Positions 56,897 through 64,000 of a DNA stretch of 64,000 nt are shown in pieces. Every line of letters starts with the position of its first letter. Position 1 is the first letter of the stretch. The stretch is from Candidatus Arsenophonus triatominarum (GTDB lineage: Bacteria; Pseudomonadota; Gammaproteobacteria; Enterobacterales; Enterobacteriaceae): assembly GCF_001640365.1 (NCBI RefSeq), contig NZ_LWMI01000007.1:248001-312000 (forward strand). The letters run 5' to 3'. The notes beneath the pieces were generated by a model. It worked only from the letters and a program-made list of their open reading frames with translations. It had not been told where the DNA came from and ran no database searches. Made by a program: the position numbers and the translations under genes.

Positions 56897-58102
56897 CTAA
56901 AAAGAAAATGGAATATGCACAGAATTACCATCACGATTTAAATCTAATCCAGTAAAATCGATGTAACTAACAACGTAACCATTATCCAACTGGCTATTAT
57001 GTTTAAGTCGTATACCGTTACTTAACTCAACAAAAGGTGCTTTGCTATTACCTCCATAACTGACAACCTGGGCAGGTAGATAATCACTTAAATTTTCGCG
57101 AACAGGTATATTTTCAATTCTTACATCCATATGCTGTCCCGTTGAAGCGGAAAGTGAAGCAGCTAGCTGGTATATTTTTTGTTCTTTATTTGGGGCGCTC
57201 AAACCAGTGATGATGATGCTGTCTTGGCGAGATTCAACCATCAATCCACTTAATAATCCTTTACTCCGTAATGTATCGATTAATTGCTGACTAAAACCAC
57301 CAATCGCATTGTTTACCTGCCAATGACGTAAGCCATTTAATTGTCTCAGTTGTTGGGTAACATTATCCCATTGCTTGCCCGATTGAATGGCGCCTGAAAT
57401 AAGAATATCGCCTGCTTCTTTACCAGTTGTCACTTTTGCATGCAAATAACCATTAGCGACCAGAACTGACTGCACATTTGCTACAAGTTGATCAATACAA
57501 ACGGTTTTGTCACGAAAACGAATACCATGAAATTTCAATTCTCTTTCTAGTCGTGACAAAGCGATAAAATTTTTACAATAACCACTCAACGTTAACCCAC
57601 CATTACTATCCCATTGTGACTGTATCTCTACCAATTCAGGTGCCAACAGCTGCTGTTTTAACCAAATATGAGGATCAAACAGGGTGGCTGATGATGGTGG
57701 TAATAACAGTACAAATAAACTTGCCAGCAAGATAAAGAGTGAAAATCCGGCCCACAGTAATAAACTCCATTTAGTTTTACCGGCAAGTTTGGCTTCAGGT
57801 AACGGCCGCCATTGTAATGATTCATCCGCCCGTCCAACCATAAAACCAATACCTGCTAGCACAATGGCTTGGTTTAGCGGAAATGTCATAGGGCCAGTAT
57901 GCATCCCACCTTCAACTAATACCGTCATCGGCTGATTCAGCGTAATACCTTGTGGCTGTATCGTCAGTGACAAAGAGGTATGACTTGCTAATGGTGCAAT
58001 AATGTCACCATCGATGCCCATGGTCAGATTGCCTTCAGGCAGAAACAATTCTCGCCCTTGCATCGGACCATTTAACCATAGCAATTTATAATTGCTTGCC
58101 AT
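56897..58102 (-). CDS. ssaD: T3SS inner-membrane ring protein SsaD
   Basis: 401 residues (Salmonella SsaD 403), YscD/PrgH family. N-terminal FHA-like cytosolic domain (LWLNGPMQGRELFLPEGNLT), one membrane span near 113-135 (WSLLLWAGFSLFILLASLFV), then periplasmic BON-like ring domains. It links basal-body rings. Its RBS ggaggt is formed by the last codons of ssaC. Confidence 0.92.
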   Translation of the reverse strand: MASNYKLLWLNGPMQGRELFLPEGNLTMGIDGDIIAPLASHTSLSLTIQPQGITLNQPMTVLVEGGMHTGPMTFPLNQAIVLAGIGFMVGRADESLQWRPLPEAKLAGKTKWSLLLWAGFSLFILLASLFVLLLPPSSATLFDPHIWLKQQLLAPELVEIQSQWDSNGGLTLSGYCKNFIALSRLERELKFHGIRFRDKTVCIDQLVANVQSVLVANGYLHAKVTTGKEAGDILISGAIQSGKQWDNVTQQLRQLNGLRHWQVNNAIGGFSQQLIDTLRSKGLLSGLMVESRQDSIIITGLSAPNKEQKIYQLAASLSASTGQHMDVRIENIPVRENLSDYLPAQVVSYGGNSKAPFVELSNGIRLKHNSQLDNGYVVSYIDFTGLDLNRDGNSVHIPFSF

Positions 58103-58104
58103 GA

Positions 58105-59571
58105 TTAACCTCCTTGATTGATAGGCTCTGCTTTAATTAAAAACAGACGTATCACACTCTGTTTGCTACGATCTTCACTCCTGAATAAACCGCCAATCAA
58201 TGGTAAATCCCCTAATAATGGAATTTTATTTTGCACCGTTTGGTCTTTATCTTGTACAAAGCCACCGAGTAATAAACTTTCACCGGTATTGAGTGTTGCT
58301 TGCGTTGCTATCTCTGAATTCTGTACTTGCGGTAATGGTTCACTATCATTAACCGCCTTCGCTTGCTGACCATCTTCAATATTGAGCGATAACATCACTT
58401 TTTTGCGACCATTGCTATCAATCAGTCTGGGAGTGACACGAAGTAATGAGCCAGCAGTTACCGATTCCAGTTTTGCGACCTTATCACCCTGTAATTTAGT
58501 ATAAAAAGTGATATTTTTATCTAACACGGCTTGAATATTATTAAGCGTTACAACCGATGGGCGAGAAAGTATTTTTGCCTTAGAAGTTTTCTCTAATGCA
58601 TTCAGGCGCACCATAAAATTGCCGGTATTGCCAATGACAGTTGAAAAATTATCACTGCCTGATGTACCTTGGTTAAAAGAAATTGATCCACCACCAATTT
58701 TGGCATTTGCCGACCAGTCAATACCTAACTGATTAAAATCTGATGCATCTACATCAATAATCGATACAGAGACTTCAATCATGGTTGGTGCGACATCAAG
58801 TTGTTTAATTAACGTGCTATAAAGCCCCATATCGTGCTTATTACTGCTAACTACTACCGCATTCTGCCTTGGATCGGCGGCAAATGACGTTATATCTTGT
58901 TGTGCATTTACGCCACTTACATTAGTTTGATTCATCTGTTTTAGGACACTAACGATACCTGGCACGGTCACATTTTGTTTACGATATTGATAAATGGTAT
59001 CCGTTGCTGATGCATATTTAAGCGGAAAAATGCGGATTAAGCGCTGCGTTTGAATGTTTTGTTTTGCTTCTTGATCAACCTGATTAATAAATCGGGTTAC
59101 TTTATTAATACAATCTGGGACACCATAAACTTGTAGCGCATTTAATCCATTAATCGATTTAACTTCACAACTATTTTTATCTAAAAAACCGGCTTTTCCC
59201 ATATAGTTCAGCGCACGTTCACTTGATAAAGCACTAAGAGAAACAATTTGATTGTTCATTTCCTGCGCTTTATAAGCATGTAATACATCACCATCGTAAT
59301 ACCAAACTAAGCCATACTGGTGCGCTAAAAATGCCAGAATTTCCTGCGGTGTTTTGTTTTCAATTCGGCCACTGAAGGTATCTTGTATCTGTGCACTAAT
59401 ATCCATAGGAATACCATAAGAATTACCAATATCTCTTATTACCGATGCAAGCGGTGTCCCACGACTCACATAAACGAAGGGGTCACTGTCTTTCCAATGG
59501 ATGGAAGACATTGATGCCGCCTGTTCAACCGTTGTGGTTAATAAAAATAAGCAACAGAGTTTATTTTTCAT
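58105..59571 (-). CDS. ssaC: T3SS outer-membrane secretin SsaC
   Basis: 488 residues (Salmonella SsaC 497) from ATG 59571, which overlaps the ssaB stop as ATGA and opens a Sec signal (MKNKLCCLFLLTTTVEQAAS). N-domains include VYGVPDCINKVTRFINQVDQ. The C-terminal secretin barrel has VTPRLIDSNGRKKVMLSLNI and ATLNTGESLLLGGFVQDKDQ, then KIPLLGDLPLIGGLFRSE. Forms the outer-membrane pore. Confidence 0.95.
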   Translation of the reverse strand: MKNKLCCLFLLTTTVEQAASMSSIHWKDSDPFVYVSRGTPLASVIRDIGNSYGIPMDISAQIQDTFSGRIENKTPQEILAFLAHQYGLVWYYDGDVLHAYKAQEMNNQIVSLSALSSERALNYMGKAGFLDKNSCEVKSINGLNALQVYGVPDCINKVTRFINQVDQEAKQNIQTQRLIRIFPLKYASATDTIYQYRKQNVTVPGIVSVLKQMNQTNVSGVNAQQDITSFAADPRQNAVVVSSNKHDMGLYSTLIKQLDVAPTMIEVSVSIIDVDASDFNQLGIDWSANAKIGGGSISFNQGTSGSDNFSTVIGNTGNFMVRLNALEKTSKAKILSRPSVVTLNNIQAVLDKNITFYTKLQGDKVAKLESVTAGSLLRVTPRLIDSNGRKKVMLSLNIEDGQQAKAVNDSEPLPQVQNSEIATQATLNTGESLLLGGFVQDKDQTVQNKIPLLGDLPLIGGLFRSEDRSKQSVIRLFLIKAEPINQGG

Positions 59572-59954
59572 CTTTTTATACTCCGATAGCGCGATGGTGG
59601 TGATGCCACAGGTTGACACAAACCTTCTTCCAAAAATTTAGCTAATGCCAGATGACTACAAATAGATTGAATAAGTAGATTATCATCAATATCTTTATCG
59701 TAGGCTTGCCAGAGCACCCAATAAGAATGTCGATAATCTAGCCCCATATTCCTTCCTTCTGGACAGCAAACAAGCACTAAACTTGCTTGTTGATACCAAA
59801 TTTTGCTATCGGGCGGTATTATCTGAACACCAAGTGTGGCACCAAAAGAAGATGATAGCCAATTTGCATTTCTGCCCGAACAAATTGCGTTCCAATCGCT
59901 TTCTGTTTTTTCAACAACTTCAAACAATCCAGTTGCTGTAAATCTTTTTATCAT
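59568..59954 (-). CDS. ssaB: SsaB/SpiC-like T3SS gatekeeper
   Basis: 128 residues from ATG 59954 (MIKRFTATGLFEVVEKTESD; RBS aaaggtga). The C-terminal IQSICSHLALAKFLEEGL resembles the SpiC/SsaB tail (IEKHLALTCIL). Position first in the apparatus operon, next to ssrA, is that of ssaB. In Salmonella SpiC regulates the switch from translocators to effectors. Sequence similarity is limited, so position carries much of the call. Confidence 0.75.
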   Translation of the reverse strand: MIKRFTATGLFEVVEKTESDWNAICSGRNANWLSSSFGATLGVQIIPPDSKIWYQQASLVLVCCPEGRNMGLDYRHSYWVLWQAYDKDIDDNLLIQSICSHLALAKFLEEGLCQPVASPPSRYRSIKR

Positions 59955-60159
59955 CGTCTTGTCACCTTTTTTATCTGTTAACAAGTATGAATAATACAAT
60001 ATCTTTGGCGTATCAGGTAAATACCTTAATCTCATAGTTACCTAAACAGATTAAAAATAAATAGAGAAATTAGAGTAGATTCTTAACCACAATTTGCGTT
60101 ATTGTTAATAAATTGTATGTGTGTCTATGTGCATACGTTCTAGGAGTAAGAGAGTAATT

Positions 60160-62958
60160 ATGAATACACATTGGTGTTCATCCTTAGTGACCAAACTCAC
60201 CTTTGCCTTTGTTTCGGTACTCATTAGTTTATGGATACTTATTGAAATAAATTTTTATAACAATATTTATAGTGGTGCCATACAACATATTCTTATGACC
60301 TATCACCAAACGGGTGAAATTCGGGTTCATTTGAGTCGCAAACTATTTCAACAGTCAATTACTGACATTCAGCAATTGGAACGCCGTATTAGTGAATCCC
60401 AGTTTGAATGCCTACATTTTCCAGACAAACATGAACTAGTTGCCCGCCAAATTAATATTGGTAGTCATCCGATGGAAACAAATATGACTAATTTATGGGC
60501 GCTACAAACTTTTGGCACGTCAGGTCGACAAAGATATATTGATACATTTATCATTGAACCCGGTAAAAGTATCGCTATTTATGCGCTATCCACTATAGAA
60601 CGTAATAATTTAACCAAACGAATAGCTGAAATTACCGCATTAGCCAAGCAACCAACAACAGATGGTTTTCGTTGGAGTGAGCCATTTTATGATACTGTTA
60701 GCAAACGAGCTTATGTACTGATGAGTTACACGCCGTCATCGCAAAAACCTAATCATCAACAAGTCGGCTTTGTGATTGATATCAATGATATGTTAGATGT
60801 TTCTAATATTTATCATGCCAGTGATATCAACTTTTTTCTTACTCCCAAAGGCGTTTTATCATTCAACGATGAGTTAAATATTTCTAAAAATGAGATGGCC
60901 TATATTAAAATGTTAATACCAACTTATACTCATCTCTTAGGATCGCTTTATGGGATCGATATTGGCAATTATTATGCCATATCAGAACAAATCGATGGCC
61001 CAAATTGGCAGCAAATCACATTAATACCGAAGGATCGTATTAAGCAAATTGCATATACTCCTTTTCTCCATGAATTGAAATGGTCATTGTTATCATTTGC
61101 TATTATGGCCATTGTGATGTTATGGATCTTGTTGCAGTACTTGGCAAAACCGATTCGCAATTTTGTTAATATTATTAAACAAGATGTTCAGCCGACCTTT
61201 AGTCGCCGTTTACCTGAGTCACGTAAAGATGAACTTGGTGATATTGCTCGCGCTTATAATACGTTACTTGATACTATCAAACATAGTTATGATGAATTAG
61301 AAAATAAAGTTGCAATTCGAACCATTGAACTGACTGAAGCCAAACAATTGGCCGAGCGAGCTACAGCGCGCAAAAGTGAGCATCTTACCACTATCAGCCA
61401 TGAACTACGTACGCCACTTAACGGTATCACAGGATCGTTAGAATTACTGCAAACTACGCCGCTTTCCGAAAAACAAGCTAATTTACGTAATACCGCCTAT
61501 ACCTGTGCTAAATCGTTGCTCAGTATTATTAACAATATCTTAGATTTTTCTCGTATTGAAGCCGATCAGGTTGAATTAAATCTTCGCCGCTACCCAATCC
61601 TAAAAATTGTCGATGATGCGATGGTCACCATTCAGCCCCATTTAATAGATAAACCGGTTAAATTACACTGCATAGTCAATAATGATGTGCCAGAATCTTC
61701 GAATTTAGATTCATTAAGAGTGCAGCAGATTTTAGTTAATCTTCTGGGAAATGCGGCAAAATTTACTGAACAAGGGCATATCATACTGACGATTAAAGTA
61801 GAAGAAAATCAGCTCTGTTTTTATATAAAAGATACCGGCCCGGGGATAAAAGAAGAGGATCAGGCTTGTATATTCCAACCTTTTGTGCAGTCATCACACT
61901 GTAAAGTTGGAACAGGGCTTGGTCTTTCCATTTCTGAAAAAATCGCCGTTATTATGGGCGGTAATATTACCCTGAAGAGTGATTATGGCTATGGCTCTAC
62001 ATTCATATTTCGTATGCCTTTACTCGAACCAAGTTCACCCATGTGTTTACAACCAGAACCTATCGCGGCACCACATAAACTACATGCACAAATTACTTTG
62101 TGGGGTGGTAGAGCTAAGGGAGGGAGGAATCCATTACTTGAAAATGAAGAGTTAACCTACTTGCCGTGGCGATTATGGAAACAGCTATATGAAATCCAGC
62201 ACGGTATTTCTCTGCCCTCTTCATCAATGCTATTCAAAACAATAATACCCTGGAAGCTGAAAATTCTTTTAGTCGATGATGTTGCCACTAACCTTGACAT
62301 TATTAGCCAAATGCTAATTGAACTTGGCCAAATGGTTTATACTGCGGACAGTGGTAGAACAGCGCTTAATCTAGGTAAAAAACATATTTTTGATTTGGTA
62401 TTAATGGATATACGGATACCCGATATTGATGGTTACCAGACGACTCGATTATGGCGTAAAAGTAATGTCATTCTGGATACTGAATGCCCAATTGTTGCAC
62501 TTACCGCCAACGCTAATCCAAGCGAACATGAAAAAACCATATCATTAATGAACGGCTATTTGACTAAACCCGTGTCACTCGAGCAATTAGCTCAATGCAT
62601 TGAGATGGCAGCCGAAATTCAGATCGATCGCGATATGCAACCTGAAGTTAACTGCGATAATGCTGAACCGATCATGAAATTTTCTGAAGACGAGTTTAAT
62701 CAACGTCTAGCTCAGCACTTTTCTGATATGATCAAGCGTACTCAACATTGCTTACAAACGCATAATTGGGAAGATCTACGAAACATTTTACATAACATAA
62801 AAGGTAGCGCAGCCCTTACCGGTTTTGAAAACATATCAAAAACTGCAGCAGAATTAGAAAAACGTCTCGAATCACAAGGACATTTTTCTAGCGATGAACT
62901 TGAGGTGTTATTAATCGCACTAGAATATAATCAATCACTAATTCATCACGGCCCGTAA
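60160..62958 (+). CDS. ssrA: SsrA-like hybrid sensor kinase
   Basis: 932 residues from ATG 60160 (MNTHWCSSLVTKLTFAFVSV; RBS aagagag); Salmonella SsrA 920. TM1 near 12-31, periplasmic sensor to about 305, TM2 near 308-330, HAMP, phospho-His in LTTISHELRTPLNGITGSLE, ATPase motifs VNLLGNAAKFT, DTGPGIKEEDQ, GTGLGLSISEKI. Receiver with Asp in DLVLMDIRIPDIDG and an HPt domain with His in NILHNIKGSAALTGFE. Diverges from ssaB and faces ssrB. Confidence 0.94.
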   Translation: MNTHWCSSLVTKLTFAFVSVLISLWILIEINFYNNIYSGAIQHILMTYHQTGEIRVHLSRKLFQQSITDIQQLERRISESQFECLHFPDKHELVARQINIGSHPMETNMTNLWALQTFGTSGRQRYIDTFIIEPGKSIAIYALSTIERNNLTKRIAEITALAKQPTTDGFRWSEPFYDTVSKRAYVLMSYTPSSQKPNHQQVGFVIDINDMLDVSNIYHASDINFFLTPKGVLSFNDELNISKNEMAYIKMLIPTYTHLLGSLYGIDIGNYYAISEQIDGPNWQQITLIPKDRIKQIAYTPFLHELKWSLLSFAIMAIVMLWILLQYLAKPIRNFVNIIKQDVQPTFSRRLPESRKDELGDIARAYNTLLDTIKHSYDELENKVAIRTIELTEAKQLAERATARKSEHLTTISHELRTPLNGITGSLELLQTTPLSEKQANLRNTAYTCAKSLLSIINNILDFSRIEADQVELNLRRYPILKIVDDAMVTIQPHLIDKPVKLHCIVNNDVPESSNLDSLRVQQILVNLLGNAAKFTEQGHIILTIKVEENQLCFYIKDTGPGIKEEDQACIFQPFVQSSHCKVGTGLGLSISEKIAVIMGGNITLKSDYGYGSTFIFRMPLLEPSSPMCLQPEPIAAPHKLHAQITLWGGRAKGGRNPLLENEELTYLPWRLWKQLYEIQHGISLPSSSMLFKTIIPWKLKILLVDDVATNLDIISQMLIELGQMVYTADSGRTALNLGKKHIFDLVLMDIRIPDIDGYQTTRLWRKSNVILDTECPIVALTANANPSEHEKTISLMNGYLTKPVSLEQLAQCIEMAAEIQIDRDMQPEVNCDNAEPIMKFSEDEFNQRLAQHFSDMIKRTQHCLQTHNWEDLRNILHNIKGSAALTGFENISKTAAELEKRLESQGHFSSDELEVLLIALEYNQSLIHHGP

Positions 62959-62971
62959 CAGGGCCAAGCTG

Positions 62972-63616
62972 TTAGAATCCCATTCTGTGCGCCCATTTCA
63001 TTAAATCTGCTACATTATGCGCATCGAGTTTCCTCATAATATTCATTCGATGAGTTTCGACTGTTTTCAAGCCGATTACTAATGCTTCAGCAATATCACG
63101 ATTACGCCTGCCCTCAAAAATAAGTTTAAGCACTTGTTTTTCCCTATGGGTTAATACCGGAATATCCCCATTTTCAACCCCTTTTAACGCAACAATTTTT
63201 GCTGCATCCAAATTAGGATCGATGAAAAACTTACCTCTACCGACACTTTTAATTGCCGCTATCAGTGTACTTTTAGAGCCATGTTTTAATACATAACCAT
63301 TAGCGCCAGCATCAAGGGCATCACGTGCTTTCCGTTCTTCTTCGGAAGCAGTCAATACAATTACCATTAATTTTGGCCAACGTTTTCTTAATTGGCGAAT
63401 AGCTTCAACGCCACTCATGCCAGGTAAACTAAGATCCATTATCACTAAGTCTGGCTGTAATTTTAAACATGCATCATACACACCAAGACCATCAGTAACA
63501 AATCCAACTAATTCCAGATCGGAGTAGGGGGCAAGACAGCTTTTTAAGCCATCAAAGATCAAGTCATGATCATCCACCACAACGATCTTGATTCGTTTCA
63601 AATCCCCAGTAATCAT
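62972..63616 (-). CDS. ssrB: SsrB-like response regulator
   Basis: 214 residues (Salmonella SsrB 212), NarL/LuxR family. Asp61 is the phospho-acceptor in LVIMDLSLPGMSGVEAI; HTH in VLTHREKQVLKLIFEGRRNR and ALVIGLKTVETHRMNIMRKL. Activator of SPI-2-type T3SS genes. Unlike in Salmonella it does not follow ssrA on the same strand: it converges on ssrA, 13 bp apart, and lies downstream of ssaU. Confidence 0.94.
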   Translation of the reverse strand: MITGDLKRIKIVVVDDHDLIFDGLKSCLAPYSDLELVGFVTDGLGVYDACLKLQPDLVIMDLSLPGMSGVEAIRQLRKRWPKLMVIVLTASEEERKARDALDAGANGYVLKHGSKSTLIAAIKSVGRGKFFIDPNLDAAKIVALKGVENGDIPVLTHREKQVLKLIFEGRRNRDIAEALVIGLKTVETHRMNIMRKLDAHNVADLMKWAHRMGF

Positions 63617-63787
63617 TTAACTTCCCCATCTTGGTTTTTGTCACACTTGATACTCTAAATTCATAACCTCAAGCGATGGAGGAAACTACTTTAACAAGTA
63701 AAAACAATGCAACTTATTATTCATTATAGTGCTTATCATTTCTACAACTAAAAGAGTGATAAGTTTCAATTTTTTATAAACAATTAA
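63617..63787. other. Spacer between ssaU and ssrB
   Basis: 171 bp with the ssrB promoter presumably inside. No motif I can name. Confidence 0.4.
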
Positions 63788-64000
63788 TCAATCATCGCTA
63801 TCGTAACGAAGATCCATTACTAAACGCAATAGCTCTGCAACCGGTTCAAACAAGCTCTCAGGGATTATTTGCCCCCTTTCTACTTGTTGAAATAGCGCAC
63901 GAGCCAATGGTATATTCTCAACCATTGGAATACCTGCTTTTTCAGCGAGTTTCACAATATGCAAAGCCATATTATCTTGAAATTTTTCAACAACTTGAGG
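63788..64000 (-). CDS. ssaU: T3SS export switch protein SsaU, C-terminal part
   Basis: Runs off the right edge; the visible 70 residues are the last part of the YscU/FlhB-family C-terminal domain: HIVKLAEKAGIPMVENIPLA, then LFQQVERGQIIPESLFEPVA and ELLRLVMDL. The autocleavage NPTH site lies outside. In Salmonella ssaU is the last apparatus gene, so the ssaG-ssaT genes probably lie further right on the same strand. Confidence 0.85.
   Translation of the reverse strand, partial: PQVVEKFQDNMALHIVKLAEKAGIPMVENIPLARALFQQVERGQIIPESLFEPVAELLRLVMDLRYDSDD

Overview
This window looks like the AT-rich, insertion-sequence-riddled chromosome of an insect-associated member of the Enterobacterales. An Arsenophonus-like Morganellaceae is my best guess, inferred from the combination of enterobacterial housekeeping gene order, a SPI-2-type type III secretion system (T3SS), heavy IS decay and prophage remnants; no rRNA or marker gene here proves it.

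Layout. (1) 1-12.4 kb: an IS982 half, a complete IS3 and an IS256 remnant abut the nag locus (nagA, nagB, divergent nagE). Then come glnS, a broken lipase gene interrupted by IS982, fur, fldA and ybfE, and the 3' end of a type I secretion ABC transporter. (2) 12.6-31 kb: an IS graveyard of nested IS481, IS630, IS3, IS5, IS982 and IS701-like copies. It encloses the 3' third of nagC, a Met-Leu-Gln-Gln tRNA operon, pieces of a lambdoid prophage (ash, rha, cro, a CI-type repressor with two matching operator/promoters) and an intact Cpx envelope-stress module (cpxP with a CpxQ-like sRNA in its 3' UTR, CpxR box, cpxR, cpxA). (3) 31-37 kb: an IS10-like scrap, a 22-nt poly-G tract, the N-terminal part of the type I secretion ABC gene, ybfF, seqA, pgm, a tnpB remnant and an intact IS701-like element. 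(4) 37-45 kb: the complete kdpFABC-kdpDE potassium operon with a recognisable KdpE operator. (5) 45-52.5 kb: a second IS graveyard holding a tail-fibre-assembly pseudogene, tandem IS630, IS21 and two MITEs. (6) 52.5-64 kb: a SPI-2-type T3SS block (sseD, sseC, sscA, sseB, sseA, ssaE, ssaD, ssaC, ssaB, ssrA, ssrB and the 3' end of ssaU).

The housekeeping genes keep E. coli-like neighbours (nagE/nagBA, glnS, fur-fldA-ybfE / ybfF-seqA-pgm / kdp), but the order has been broken by IS-mediated rearrangement. Three split genes document it. An IS982 copy is cut by IS3 with its halves now 28 kb apart. nagC has its first 13 codons at 2.2 kb and its last third at 16.5 kb. A HlyB-like gene has its C-terminus beside ybfE and its N-terminus beside ybfF. 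Loss of nagC should leave GlcNAc uptake and catabolism without their normal repressor.

Functionally, the intact systems are amino-sugar uptake and catabolism, high-affinity K+ uptake, Cpx stress response, iron regulation and a T3SS apparatus/translocon block with its SsrA-SsrB-type regulators. The block is truncated after sseD by IS481. The rest of the apparatus probably continues beyond the right edge, upstream of ssrB, which is a different order from Salmonella SPI-2.
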